Assembly (NCBI GenBank): GCA_023212725.1
Contig: JALBYF010000059.1
Coordinates: 50,998 to 114,997, forward strand
Reading direction: 5' to 3'
Length of the DNA stretch: 64,000 nt
Source: Tranzscheliella williamsii
Taxonomy: Eukaryota; Basidiomycota; Ustilaginomycetes; Ustilaginales; Ustilaginaceae
Shown: piece by piece, positions 37,452 through 47,826 of the stretch
Position numbering within the stretch: position 1 is the first letter of the stretch
How the letters are laid out: the number at the start of each line of letters is the position of its first letter
Notes under the pieces: generated by a model
Told to the model about the DNA's origin: nothing
Databases searched by the model: none
Seen by the model: the letters and a program-made list of their open reading frames with translations, nothing else
Made by a program: the position numbers and the translations under genes

Positions 37452-39260
37452 CTATGTGTCCGTGTGGGGTTGGTGAGCGGGGAGATGTGGGGCGAGGCGG
37501 TCGAGGCCGGCGCGCAGCGCGGCATACTCCTGGTACGCGTGATGCAGGGAGGCTTTAGCGGGGGGTGGGGTGGCGGGGTCGTGGAGGAGGCGGAGGGCGG
37601 TTTCGAGGCGGGGGGTGATGTGGAGGCGGGCGAGGCGGGTGGTGAGGAGGGCGGCGAGGGCGGGCGGGGTGGCGCGGAGCGGGTGTGGGTGCGCGGCGTG
37701 GTGGAGCGTGAGCTGGACCGCGCCGAGCAGCGCTGCGCTGCAGCGGCCTGTGGCGTCGAGGAAGAGCGGCATTGCGCGGTCGCGCTCCGCCACGTCCTCG
37801 TCCTCGTCCTCGTCCCCCGGCGCGTCGCACACCAGCTCCTCCAACGCCCCCACCTCCCCCGCAAGCCGGTACAGATGCCCAAACTCCCCCTCCTGCCCCC
37901 CCTCCTCGTCGGCGTTGGTAAGGTCGGTGGAGAGGGAGGCGGCGTGGGCGAGGGTGGTTTGGAAGGCGGAGGCGAGGTTGCCGGGCGCGCCGGCGCTGCG
38001 CAGCGCCGCGAGGAACGCAGCACGCTCGGCGGGAAAGCGCACATCGATCGTGTAGCGCTCCACGTCGGTCTCGGTGTCGAGGCAGAAGCCGTAGCGCGTC
38101 AGCAGCAGTGCGTTGGTCAGCGCGCCGTACGTGTTGAACAGCTCCGCGCCCCGCGCCACCGCCCCCAGCGTCCGCACGTCCAGCGTGTCCGCACCGTACT
38201 CCCCGTCGTCATCCCCCCCGCTGTCGCCCTCGCCGTCATCCCCCTCGCCGTTGTCCCCTTCGCGGTCAGCGTTGCGTGCATCAGCGCTACCGTTGTCCCC
38301 GGTGAAAGCGTCGGGGGCCGGGCCGGCGCCGAACCGGCACTCCTCCTCGGTGTGGCCGGTGAGAAAGCGCACGCCGCAGAGCTGGCAGACGTCCTGGTCG
38401 GCCTCGAACTGGACAGTGTGGGCCTCGGCGTGGTTGAAGAGGTCTGCGACGGGGACGAGGCCGACGCCGTGGTAGGTGTCTACGATAAAGTCGCGGCTGG
38501 AGACGTGGGTGTAGGCGGTGAGGAACGCGGAGGCGAGGCCGTCGAGGTGCTGCTTTTGTGCTGCGTCGAAGAGGGGCGTGGTGCGGAGGACCGGGATGGC
38601 GACAGTGCTAAAGTAGTCGAGCGCCTTCTGCTTGCACATGCCGTAGTCGTGGTCGTGCTGGGCGACGGCGGCGGGGTTGGTGTAGGCTTGGGTGGCGCGG
38701 TGGACGAGGCGATCTGCCTCGGTGCCTGTGAGCCAGACCCAGGGGGAGTGGTCTGGCTGGCGCGGCCGGGCGGGGTCGCGCAGGAAGGGGAGCGGGACCG
38801 GCAGGCGCGGGAGAATGGCGAGGTAGGGTGCAAAGCGCGACTGGGCGCGCAGACACCGCTCGTAGAGCAGGCAGAGCGCCAGCTCGAGCCCCACCGTCTC
38901 GGGCGACTCGCTGCGCCAGCGGCGCGTAAGGTAGGGTGCCAGCGCCGACGTCCGCCGCGACAGCACCGCGCTCTTGGGCACCATCACCACCGCCTCATCC
39001 CCCCCTATCGCCGCACCAGCATGCACTGACAAGCTCCAGCCGTCGCCCTCCCCCCCGACCCGCACCTCGAGCCGCCCGTCGACAACCACCCCCTCTGCTT
39101 CCGCCCACGCCAGAAACTCACCCAACTGCGCAGCACCCTCCACCGCCCTCCCCTCCGCCTTGGACCGCTCAGCTGACCGGCTGCGCCCGCTGAGCGGCGA
39201 AGCACCCTCGACCCGCCGCCTCTTTCGCATGCCACGCCGCCCTCCACCCTCCCCGACCAT
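37452..39260 (-). CDS. SET-domain protein lysine methyltransferase (SETD6/RKM-like)
   Basis: This 602-residue protein has the split SET domain of the Rubisco-LSMT/SETD3/SETD6 class. An N-terminal FLAWAEAEG segment leads to the catalytic core with VGLVPVADLFNHA and, after an acidic low-complexity insert (Asp/Glu/Gly, about residues 345-385), ELFNTYGALTNALLLTRYGF. A helical substrate-binding region follows. The NH and GxxxN features expected for AdoMet binding are present. Such fungal enzymes methylate ribosomal proteins or translation factors; the target here is unknown. The frame is open to a TTG at 39359, but 39260 is the first ATG, giving a basic MRKRRR-containing N-terminus. Confidence 0.82.
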   Translation of the reverse strand: MVGEGGGRRGMRKRRRVEGASPLSGRSRSAERSKAEGRAVEGAAQLGEFLAWAEAEGVVVDGRLEVRVGGEGDGWSLSVHAGAAIGGDEAVVMVPKSAVLSRRTSALAPYLTRRWRSESPETVGLELALCLLYERCLRAQSRFAPYLAILPRLPVPLPFLRDPARPRQPDHSPWVWLTGTEADRLVHRATQAYTNPAAVAQHDHDYGMCKQKALDYFSTVAIPVLRTTPLFDAAQKQHLDGLASAFLTAYTHVSSRDFIVDTYHGVGLVPVADLFNHAEAHTVQFEADQDVCQLCGVRFLTGHTEEECRFGAGPAPDAFTGDNGSADARNADREGDNGEGDDGEGDSGGDDDGEYGADTLDVRTLGAVARGAELFNTYGALTNALLLTRYGFCLDTETDVERYTIDVRFPAERAAFLAALRSAGAPGNLASAFQTTLAHAASLSTDLTNADEEGGQEGEFGHLYRLAGEVGALEELVCDAPGDEDEDEDVAERDRAMPLFLDATGRCSAALLGAVQLTLHHAAHPHPLRATPPALAALLTTRLARLHITPRLETALRLLHDPATPPPAKASLHHAYQEYAALRAGLDRLAPHLPAHQPHTDT

Positions 39261-40573
39261 CGGCACTGCAAGCTCGCGCGCGCTTGACGCCGCAGACGGG
39301 CGCGCCGAGTCCGACAAGCTCACCTCGGCCGTGATCCGCGTTGGTGGCTTTCGCTGCAAAGGCGTGAGAATGTGATGCGGTCAAAAAGCGTAATCTCGCG
39401 CTCATGCCGTCGTGGTCGCGGTCTTTTTCTCCACGCCAACTCAACACTCACACCCCAAAACTCACACCTACAGTTTTGTGTGTGAATGGAATTGCGCAAC
39501 GTTCACCTTGGCGAGTCTAACATGGGAAGAGGTGGCCTCCGGCTCATCGAGGCCTCAGCCGGCTGTTTATCCGGCTCATGGCTCGAGGCACTGCAGGAAA
39601 CTGGGAGATGCCTATTAGCAGGCCGAAAACTTGCGCCATTCTGCTGAGAGATGGTGTGCACGCCACAGCGAGCAGCAACAGACGGTGAGGCCTGGCATAC
39701 GTTGCAGAGATGCATGCGCACGCCAACGAGATAAAGATCCTTTCGCTGTTCGGAGTGGTCACGCATAAAGGTGGTGACTGCTCAGCATACCCAGGAACAC
39801 TGAGACCTGAACCCTTCCTCCGCGTTTGGCGAACGCAAAGCAAAAAAGAAACCGTCTAGTTCCGCGGAGGATCGTCTTCCGTGCGTGAGACTCCGCCTCG
39901 CTTTCGCACAGCATGAAGGACCTTCGATAGGCAGATGGGTGCCTAGATGGCCGGCTATGGCATCACCGTTGACTGCTAAGCGCGTCCTTCTGCGTCGCGT
40001 CATGCTGCTCCGTATCGGCTCGCTGGGCGCTAGCAGACCCGACGGCCTGGTAACCCCGCCTGGATGTTTCTGCCGCCACCTCCGCTTCTGCGCAGCTCCT
40101 CGAGGCTGGGTTGACCGGCCTGTTGCTCTCCTTGGCAACGGTGATGCTCACTTGCACCTCCGCCGCCCTCTGCCGCCAGATAGAGTTTGGCTCAATCGAC
40201 ACCGTCAAAGCCGCCTTAGCCGTTGACGCCTATCGTGCACAGCCGGTGGCCGTCTTCTCAGCAAGCGAAGAGGTGCGCACTCTGGAGTGCTGCGCTTCCA
40301 TGATGTTTCCTTTTCATAGTGGAAGTCCACTTTGCCTACCATTTCCGGTAGCCGCAAAGCGTAATATGGGATTTTCACGTCGCGTTGGTCTGTGCGTCCG
40401 AAAGCCGGCCTTTCCGCCGAGGTAAGGCTTAAGCCTGAGGCAGATCTTCCTGCGAGTCATCTGGTTGTGTTTCCTTCTCCCATCGCGCCATTGCCTTCTC
40501 GCCCTTTGTCTCCCGCATACTTGTAAGTCAAGCTGTGCCTGGTGCCATCATCCGCCTGCTATCAGCGAGACAG
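39261..40573. other. Intergenic region, divergent SET-methyltransferase and RidA genes
   Basis: About 1.3 kb lies between two divergent starts. I find no gene with coding character, no tRNA and no clear repeat. Confidence 0.4.
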
Positions 40574-41404
40574 ATGGTGCACAGTAGTGCTGCTTCTGCA
40601 CTGCGAGCGGGCGCTCGCCTGTTGCGCTGCGTTGCGCCCCATGCACGCCCTTTCACGCCGCTGACCCGCTCGGCACTTTTGTCTGTGCGCAACACTCGCG
40701 GGTTTACTGCCTGTGTCGCAGCTTCTGCCATGTCGACTCCCTACAAGGTGATCCACACCACCGAGGCGCCCGGCGCCGTCGCGCCGTACTCGCAGAGCGT
40801 CGTCCACAACGGCGTGGCGTACGTCTCGGGCTGCATCCCCTTCACCCCGGACATGAAGATGGTCGAGGGCGGCATCGAGGCTCAGACCGAGCAGGCGCTC
40901 AACAACCTCTTCGCCGTCGTCAAAGCAGCCGGTTCCGAGCCTTCGGTAAGTACAGATCCACGCAGTAGCTGCACTCAGAGCTACATCGCTGATCATGGAC
41001 CCCCTGCTCGTTTCATGGAGGCAGCACGTGCTCAAGGTCACCATCTTCATGAAGGACATGAACAACTTTGAGAAGATCAACGTGAGTTCCGTCTGCAAGC
41101 ACCATCGGCTCATCCCCTCGACGCTGGCTGATCAACGTCTGCACGGCCGCATTTTGCTTTGACACTGAAATTGCCTCTGACCATTTCCGCGTACATTCAT
41201 ACCAGGCTATCTACGAAAAGGTGAGCTCCGCATATACGACCGTGACGCTGATAGAAGCGACGCTGACCGGCGTGCCCTGCTTGACCACTTTGACAGCGAT
41301 TCGCACCGTACAAGCCCGCTCGGTCTGCGGTCGAGGTAGCCCGTCTCCCCAAGGATGTCGGCGTCGAGATCGAATGCATCGCCGCTGTCAAATCCAACCT
41401 GTAG
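40574..41404 (+). CDS. MMF1: RidA/YjgF family protein (MMF1/HMF1-like), four exons
   Basis: RidA proteins hydrolyse reactive enamine/imine intermediates from PLP enzymes; yeast MMF1 is mitochondrial. I read exons 40574-40945, 41025-41081, 41206-41220 and 41297-41404. The product is 183 residues, with all junctions GT-AG and in phase 0. Family blocks are [33 protein letters not shown], and, spliced together, [18 protein letters not shown] + AIYEK + [20 protein letters not shown], ending [12 protein letters not shown]. Exon 3 is only 15 nt. The N-terminus from 40574 is a good mitochondrial presequence (Arg/Ala/Ser-rich); a second in-frame ATG at 40730 (MSTPYKVI) would give the cytosolic-size protein. 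Confidence 0.92.
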
Positions 41405-43914
41405 ACCACTACCGCATCGGCGTATAAGGTCGACCCAATGCATGTCGCCCGTTATAGCTTAGGCGGGGTCATAGACTTAACATTGATGAAGTTTCACATG
41501 TGGCAACAGGCGGCAGCGCTCTGATGGCGAGTGGATGGTTAGTGGAGCAGGCGAAGGAAAGCTGCGACAAGCCCGACATCCGGGCCGGAAAAAAGGGAGC
41601 AACTTATCGCGGTGCCCAGCCACCACGAACATGGATCGTGGGTATGGGTGTTGACGGTGGAGCGCGCTCAGCTGGGGGGCTCTGCCCGTCTTCTTTTTGC
41701 TTGGGGCGGATGAAGCGATATGGTTTTCATTCGAGCTCGCTAGCGCCGCTCAGACGTTTTAGTGTGCTTTTCATGTTTCTGTCTGGCTCTGCCGAGCTAG
41801 TGGCTTCCGCCTCGGGAGACCGCAACACAATCATGCAGCAGCCGTACACGCTCCGCCGAGCCGCCGCACAGACGGACACCCGAGCCAAACAGACACCCAC
41901 AGCTCATGCCCTTTTGCCCTCCGATTCGGTTGTCTGGTTTGCTCGTTGAGCAGCATTTCTTGCCTGGTGGGGAATAGATAGGGCGCCACCGGATGTTGCC
42001 CAGCCGCGGCCTTGAGCTGCCATGCCTACCGTGGGAGCCTCTTCTCCCGACGGCTGCAGCGGCCCATCGCTGCATATACGGACGGGCGGCGCAGATTCCG
42101 GCGACTTGGCACTGCGTTCTACTCACTGTCATAGTGTCAGTCTCATGCAGACGTTGCTACTGGTAAGCAAGGTGGAGGCTAATCCTCTGCGCAGTTGCAT
42201 CAAAGCACTTGTGACTGCGGGCTTGTCGGCTTCCTCCGCTCGCGTGCCCGCTGAAACGGCGGAGAGACATGAAGGGAGCGCTCGCGTGAGCCCTTTTCGC
42301 TACAAAACGACAGTCAGGAAGTCCTACAGAAGAGGGCTAGTGCGGTTAGAAGCCTGCTGAGTGTGAGTGTGAGCCCTTTGGCAGCAGAGCAGTTGCCAGA
42401 CGCGACTCGATGCCTTTTCAAGCCGTCTGCTCGGCGCGCGTAGGACTTTAGCGCACCGCCAACGGATCCTAAGCGAGACCGCCTGTCGTAAATCATATTA
42501 TTATCATTATCATCGACCATCGACGGGGCGACCTCTGGATGTGGGATGTGCAGAGCGGCCGCGGCACAAGGCGGCCTGGTGCATCGCTGGCGCTTTTCAG
42601 CGCTTGCAGACTGGCAGCGGCCTTGATAAGCTCGCAAAGAATCGTAGCAGTCACATCCCAGTCGGCTCGTCCGTCTCCGAACGGCTAACAAGCGCAGATG
42701 CGGCCTGACCACATTAGCGCCAACAGTGGGCTTGGATGTCGCTGGGTGGGGGCTTCGAATTGGGTTGGTCGGAACTTGGCTCAAATTGGCTTAGATTGCA
42801 GTGCGCTTGGGCCGGCGAAGCTTAGGTCGAAACTTGGATCCTCTGCCTGCTCACTACTGCCATTTATCACTGCCTTTTAGCGCCTCGACGGCCATTTCGC
42901 CACTCCTCCGCCGTGATGTGGAGAGAGCGATTCACAGCCACTGTCTTGCCTCTGTCTCTCGGGCCAACCCGACCCCCGCCCGCTCACCGCATCTCTCGAC
43001 TCGAAAGGCAACCCGTCTCTCCACTCGAAGTGCATAGCGTGAGCGGGCGGTGCAGATTTGCAGCCCGGGGAGAGCCACGTTACGTACAGTAACCCCCCGC
43101 GGACCACTTAGCTCGCCAAGTCAATCAGTAGTACGTCGTGGATGTGATTGTCACGCCTCAGCCTCGGCAGTACTGTACCATGCAACTGGCCAAGTGGCAA
43201 GTGCCATACACCCTCGGCCTCCATTCTTCCGACTTGGTTTGCGCCTCGCTGGTTCTTCTCAGTTGTGCTTCTTAGCGCTTGTTGTCAGCTTCTGCAGCTA
43301 GCCGCGGCGATGCGGATAGGCTGCCCAATTGCCTGGGCTCCAACCGCCGCTTGATTGTGCCCCTTTCTGCGCCGCAAAGTTGCCATTTCGGTGCGCTCAG
43401 TGGCCGTCTCGGTCTTGCATGCGGCCCTGGACCCTGACGTCTTCCCTAGTGGCTGCAAACCAACGTTCCGTCAGCACTCTTGCTCAGCTAGACCCAGGTG
43501 GCGTCGCCCTTCGCTTGTGCTTAACCAGTTCCAAGTATAGACAGCGCCTATGCACCCTATGCTGTGCACAGCTGCCGAAGCTGGTTTTCCAGAGCCATGG
43601 CCGAACATGGGCCTCCATCCTCTTCTATCTACAGCAGATTTCTCCTCGGATCAGTGTATGCCGAGACAAGTCCCTTCGCGATCATACGCTTCGTCCAACG
43701 TTGCCTTGCCAGCCGCTGCTGAGGGCTTCTGACATGTATAAAGAAGCTCTTTCTTGGCCGCCTTCAGTACAGAACTCCTCATCATCATCCTTCTTCTCTC
43801 CTCTCTTACTGAGCCCTCCTCTCCCTCTCTTGCTCCTCGCACTTTGTTCGAGTCGTTGCCGTCCCTTGACTTGCATTCTTCTCCCTTAGCCCCCTCCCCA
43901 ACCAAAACTCAGCA
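41405..43914. other. Long intergenic region upstream of the aspartic protease
   Basis: These 2.5 kb contain no gene I can support. There is a short ATTATTATCATTATCATC tract near 42498 and, at the right end, a probable TATA box (43737-43743) followed by a C/T-rich leader. Confidence 0.4.
43737..43743 (+). promoter_or_regulatory. Probable TATA box of the aspartic protease gene
   Basis: TATAAAG lies 178 bases before the ATG, followed by a long pyrimidine-rich tract (about 43785-43850), a standard fungal core-promoter arrangement for a strongly expressed secreted enzyme. Confidence 0.5.
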
Positions 43915-45108
43915 ATGCAGCTCCAGCTCTCCTTTGTCGTCGGGCTTATTGCCAGCTCGGCTTTTGCCTTGGCCGCGCCCGTCGAGCAGGACCGCGGTGT
44001 CAACATTCCGATCTCCAAGCGATCCACATTGACCCACGCTGACAGCAACCAGATTGACTGGAGCAAGGTGAACAACCACCTCGATCAGCTCCGAGCCAAG
44101 TACGCCAAGAACTTCGCCGCGTTTCAGTCCAACACCGGAAGCGTCCACCCCGCCAAGCGAGATCTGCCCCAGGAGTTTGTCAAGCGGGCTACCGGCACCG
44201 TGGGTCTGACTGATCAGGAGAGCGGCGAGCTCTGGACCGGCACCATGGCCTACGGTACCCCATCGCAGAGCTTTTCGATCGACTTTGACACCGGCTCCGC
44301 CGATACCCTCGTCAACCCCGACGCCTTTAGGCCCTCGTCTTCTTCCACTTCGGCCACCAACGGAAATACCTTCCGGACCTCGTACGGCGATGGCACCACC
44401 GCTCAGGGCACCATCTACACCGACACTGTCCACATCGGCGGTCTTTCTGCCACCAAGACCGCCATTGGCGTTTCAAAGACCCAGTTCATTGATTCTTCCG
44501 AGGGCTCTTCGGGCATCTCGGGCATGGCCTTCCCAAGCCTGGCCGCCTTCGGCTCCAGCTACCTCCCCTTCTTCTACCGTCTGAAGCAGGCGGGCGCCAC
44601 TTCGTCCGGATCCTTCCAGTTCGACCTGCGAACTTCGGGCTCCTCGCTCTACCTCGGCGGAACCGACTCTTCCAAGTACTCGGGCTCCCCCGCCTACCAG
44701 AGCGTTGACGCTAGCAACGGGTTCTGGCAGGTCCCCGCCAGTGTCAACGGCCAGCGCATCGAGTCGATTGTCGACACGGGCACCACCATCATTGTCGCGC
44801 CCACCTCCGAGGCGCAGTCGCTCTTCAGCAAGCTCGGTCTGCAGACGTTTAGCCAGGACGGCAGCACGTACGCCTATTTCAACTGCAACTCGCCCCCCAA
44901 GGTGACCTTCACCTACGGCAGCTACTCAAAGGCGCTATCTGCTGCCACCACCTCGTTCGGCACCACCAACAGCGGGCAGTGCGTGCTCTCCATCGCCGGC
45001 TCCGACCTCGGCATCGACGGCTGGATCACCGGCGACTCGTGGCTCCAGAACACCGTCGCCGTCTTTGACACCGACAACAACCGCGTCGGCTTTGCCAACA
45101 AGGCCTAG
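43915..45108 (+). CDS. Secreted pepsin-like aspartic protease (A1 family)
   Basis: This 397-residue preproprotein has a signal peptide (LSFVVGLIASSAFALAAP). A propeptide follows with dibasic Lys-Arg sites at 35-36, 81-82 and 90-91, the last two likely Kex2-type processing points. The mature enzyme has both catalytic aspartates: Asp125 in DFDTGSADT and Asp287 in VDTGTTIIVAP. The flap motif is SYGDGTTAQG and the C-terminal block is GDSWLQNTVAVFDTDNNRVGFA. The first active-site motif departs from the usual DTGSSxLWV by having Ala-Asp-Thr-Leu-Val, so the common Trp is missing. Acidic extracellular proteolysis is the expected role. Confidence 0.93.
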   Translation: MQLQLSFVVGLIASSAFALAAPVEQDRGVNIPISKRSTLTHADSNQIDWSKVNNHLDQLRAKYAKNFAAFQSNTGSVHPAKRDLPQEFVKRATGTVGLTDQESGELWTGTMAYGTPSQSFSIDFDTGSADTLVNPDAFRPSSSSTSATNGNTFRTSYGDGTTAQGTIYTDTVHIGGLSATKTAIGVSKTQFIDSSEGSSGISGMAFPSLAAFGSSYLPFFYRLKQAGATSSGSFQFDLRTSGSSLYLGGTDSSKYSGSPAYQSVDASNGFWQVPASVNGQRIESIVDTGTTIIVAPTSEAQSLFSKLGLQTFSQDGSTYAYFNCNSPPKVTFTYGSYSKALSAATTSFGTTNSGQCVLSIAGSDLGIDGWITGDSWLQNTVAVFDTDNNRVGFANKA

Positions 45109-45516
45109 ACAGCGCTCTCTCCCCGCCTCTGTCTACCGCCAAAAAGGGCCGCCGTAGGGCTCGCTGGGGGACCGTGTCGCGGCGCGCGCCGTTCACATAT
45201 ACCGACCCCCACTGCTTGTAGCCCCTCCCGGCCCGTACCTTCCTGTATGCCCACGTATGCAATCCAATCCGCTCCCCGTGCTCCTGTTCGTGCAGACTGT
45301 GTTCGTACTCGGCACTCTTCGTCCCCCGCAGTGCTCCATCCCACTCGTCGAGGATAAGCAGTTCTCCTGTCTTGGCGAAGGCGACTGGCTTGCATTATTA
45401 AACATCGGCTACCCAACCCCGCCAGGTTGCCGGAGCGCAAAATTCAAACTCATCGAATCTATCAGAAAAAGGTAATAAAGAACATCTTGATGGAAAGCGC
45501 CACGTGCAGCATGCAA
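45109..45516. other. Intergenic region before tRNA-Gly
   Basis: This holds the 3' flank of the protease gene. No gene or repeat is seen. Confidence 0.4.
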
Positions 45517-45618
45517 GCATTGATAGTGTAGGGGTATCATGAGTCGTTGCCACTCATCGTCTTTCTGAGACGTGACTACAGATTCGACTCGACCGGGGTT
45601 CGAGTCCCCGTCAATGCA
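45517..45618 (+). tRNA. tRNA-Gly (anticodon GCC) with 31-nt intron
   Basis: The acceptor stem GCATTGA pairs fully with TCAATGC, followed by discriminator A. The A box TAGTGTAGGGG and B box GGTTCGAGTCC match Pol III promoters. The T arm is CGGGG-TTCGAGT-CCCCG. The anticodon stem AGTCG (45542-45546) pairs with CGACT at 45585-45589, the anticodon GCC is at 45549-45551, and a 31-nt intron (45553-45583) sits at the canonical position between bases 37 and 38. Confidence 0.88.
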
Positions 45619-45623
45619 AACCT

Positions 45624-45652
45624 CTTTTTTTTTTCCCTTTTTTTTGTGGCCC
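45624..45652 (+). terminator. Pol III terminator downstream of tRNA-Gly
   Basis: Two long T runs, separated by CCC, start six bases after the tRNA 3' end, as expected for RNA polymerase III termination. Confidence 0.8.
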
Positions 45653-45993
45653 GCGGAGTTGGGGTTTAGTACTTGGAGTGGCTGCGGACTGCTGTGAGGC
45701 GGCGAGTTGAACCGTTGCGCCGTGTCGAGCGCAGCACATGGAAAAGGAGTTGGAGGGACAGACGTGACCGCCGCACCAGAGAGTGGTCCCACATCTAGTG
45801 TGCTTGGTTGCAACTGTGGCCAGGCGTAAAGAGTACGCGAACAAGGCAGGCGAGCAAAGGCACAGGTTTAGCGCGGATGTGTAAGCGTCGGCATGGCTAG
45901 CATGACAGAGGATTCGGTATAGTACAGGACGAAAGCAGAAAATGCGGACTGATTGCAAAGGAACTGGTAAGGGGCGGACGAGATCATGGGGTA
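45653..45993. other. Region between tRNA-Gly and the MFS transporter
   Basis: This holds the 3' flank of the - strand transporter gene. Nothing else is seen. Confidence 0.4.
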
Positions 45994-47826
45994 TCAGGCT
46001 CCCTTGCGAGCCTCTTCATTGTCGGACGGGATGGCATCAGTGGTGTTGATGGCGTCTGCGGTGTGCGTCTTCTTCAATGTAGAGGAGGTTTCCCTGCGCA
46101 GCGACGGGAGCTGGGTGGCGATGTTGTTCTCGTCCGTGCGCTCGTCGTCGCGGCCGTCGGCTGTACCTCCTGCCTCGGCCAACACCTGCGCCCGGAATAC
46201 TTTTCGCTTGGAAGGATAGAGGTCCTGGATGGAACGCGACATGATGTTTCCCTCATACACCTTGTGCATCAGCTCGAGTGTCAGGCCACTCGATTCGGGT
46301 AGGAACAAAGCTGCCCACACCACGGCGATCGAGGTCATGATACCAAAGATAAGGAAGGTGCCGTACTTGATGTGCTCGAGGGCCCTGGGCGTAATGAGCG
46401 CGATTACAAAGTTGAAGAACCACTGGCTCATGGTCGCAGCGCTCATCGCGAGCGCTCGAAGCTGGTTAGGCGCCACCTCGGCGCTGACGGCCCAAGTGAC
46501 AGAGGACCAACCTAGACCATAGCCAACAACAAAGACGTAGATCATGGCGATGGTAATGTAGCCGGCTGCATCCACAGGCGTCCCCTCGGGCCGGACGGCT
46601 TGGTAGATACCCACCCAGAACAAGGCGATCACCTGGATCAGACCACCGAGGATGAGGCACCACTTCCGGCCCAACTGTTCGATGGCAATCGCCATAAACA
46701 GGCCGGTAGTGACGATTTTGACGATCCCATAGACGCCCGTAGCCAAAAGTCCGCTCGAGGTTCCCTTGATGCCGAGAGTTGCAAAGATCTGCGGAGAGTA
46801 GTAGTTGATGCTGTTCGTCCCGGTCCACTGCTGAAAGAACATGAGGAGCGCACCGGTGAAGACTCGGTAAGCCGTAACCTTGTCCGAGACGGACAGCTTG
46901 AGCTGCTGCAACAGCGTGATGCCCTCCTTGCCGCGAAGATCGTCTTCGATCTCTCGAAGAATGCCAATAACTCTGGGGTCGTCCAGCGGTGCGCGAAAAA
47001 TCCGGGAAAGGGAAGCTTGAGCGTCGGAAGACCTCCTCTGCTCGACAAGCCATCGGGGAGACTCGGGCTGAAGGAGAATAGTGGTGATGTAGAGGAATCC
47101 AGGTAGGCATTGAAGCGCAAAGGGAATCTGCCACATGGCACTTGCGGACTTGTCCGGCCAGTTTTGCTGCATACCGTAGTTGACAAAGTAGGCCAAGCAG
47201 ATACCAGTGACGATGAGCAGCTGGTACATGCCTCCAAGACGACCTCGAATGGCTTTGGGAGCGCATTCGGATAGGTAGATCGGTACTACAGAGGAGGCCA
47301 GGCCAACACCAAAGCCGCCAATGACGCGGCCGATGTACAGCTGGGTCAGGGCGGCATTGGGGCCCTGGCCATTCAGTCTACAGGTTGCCTGGATGATCGA
47401 ACCAACGAGGAAGACCAGGGCCGAGATGATCATGCCCATCTTGCGACCATAGCGATGAGGGAGATAGAAGCTCGCCATGGCGCCAAAGAAACATCCAGCT
47501 TGAAGGACGGAAACGATGTTGCCCTTCAGGGCGGCCAGCTTGGCAGGGTTGCCTTGCAGGCCAAAGTCGGTGATAAAGGCATCCATGCCCAAGACTCCTC
47601 CGATCAAGCCGGTGTCCCATCCAAAGAGAAGACCGCCAAAAGAGGCACAAATGCCAAGGAGGTAGACGCGCCAGTGCTCTCGAAGGTCATCGATCAAGTT
47701 ACCAAACCCGAACCTTCGGCTAGCTTTCTGTTGGCGCATGCCATAATGAGCGTCCATGACGGTGGCCGGAAAGTTGGACTCCTGCTTCGACGGGCTGACG
47801 GAACCGTCCCTTATGGATGATGCCAT
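45994..47826 (-). CDS. MFS sugar-porter family transporter (sugar or quinate type)
   Basis: This 610-residue plasma-membrane transporter has 12 expected segments. Sugar-porter signatures are present: GGLLFGWDTGLIGGVLGM in the first segment, HRYGRKMGM after segment 2, IGRVIGGFGVGLASSVVPIY (PROSITE-like), PESPRWLVEQRR at the start of the central loop, FFQQWTGTNSINYYSP in segment 7, and LPESSGLTLELM near the end. The start is the ATG at 47826 (MASSIRDGS); the upstream open frame lacks coding character. The cytosolic tail is long and Asp/Glu/Thr-rich. Relatives include hexose and quinate permeases; the substrate is not decided by sequence alone. Confidence 0.92.
   Translation of the reverse strand: MASSIRDGSVSPSKQESNFPATVMDAHYGMRQQKASRRFGFGNLIDDLREHWRVYLLGICASFGGLLFGWDTGLIGGVLGMDAFITDFGLQGNPAKLAALKGNIVSVLQAGCFFGAMASFYLPHRYGRKMGMIISALVFLVGSIIQATCRLNGQGPNAALTQLYIGRVIGGFGVGLASSVVPIYLSECAPKAIRGRLGGMYQLLIVTGICLAYFVNYGMQQNWPDKSASAMWQIPFALQCLPGFLYITTILLQPESPRWLVEQRRSSDAQASLSRIFRAPLDDPRVIGILREIEDDLRGKEGITLLQQLKLSVSDKVTAYRVFTGALLMFFQQWTGTNSINYYSPQIFATLGIKGTSSGLLATGVYGIVKIVTTGLFMAIAIEQLGRKWCLILGGLIQVIALFWVGIYQAVRPEGTPVDAAGYITIAMIYVFVVGYGLGWSSVTWAVSAEVAPNQLRALAMSAATMSQWFFNFVIALITPRALEHIKYGTFLIFGIMTSIAVVWAALFLPESSGLTLELMHKVYEGNIMSRSIQDLYPSKRKVFRAQVLAEAGGTADGRDDERTDENNIATQLPSLRRETSSTLKKTHTADAINTTDAIPSDNEEARKGA

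Noticed and set aside
36606..39029. 807-residue + strand ORF overlapping UBR1 and the SET-domain gene
   Set aside because: It is in another frame of UBR1 and antisense to the SET gene. The translation is Gly/Val/Arg-rich without domains, as expected from GC-rich third positions.
41500..41949. 149-residue ORF in the RidA-protease interval
   Set aside because: No conserved motif, no hydrophobic or repeat pattern, and no coding bias compared with neighbours.
43329..43889. 186-residue ORF just before the aspartic protease
   Set aside because: It spans the TATA box and the pyrimidine-rich leader; its Ser/Leu/Pro runs come from CT-rich DNA.
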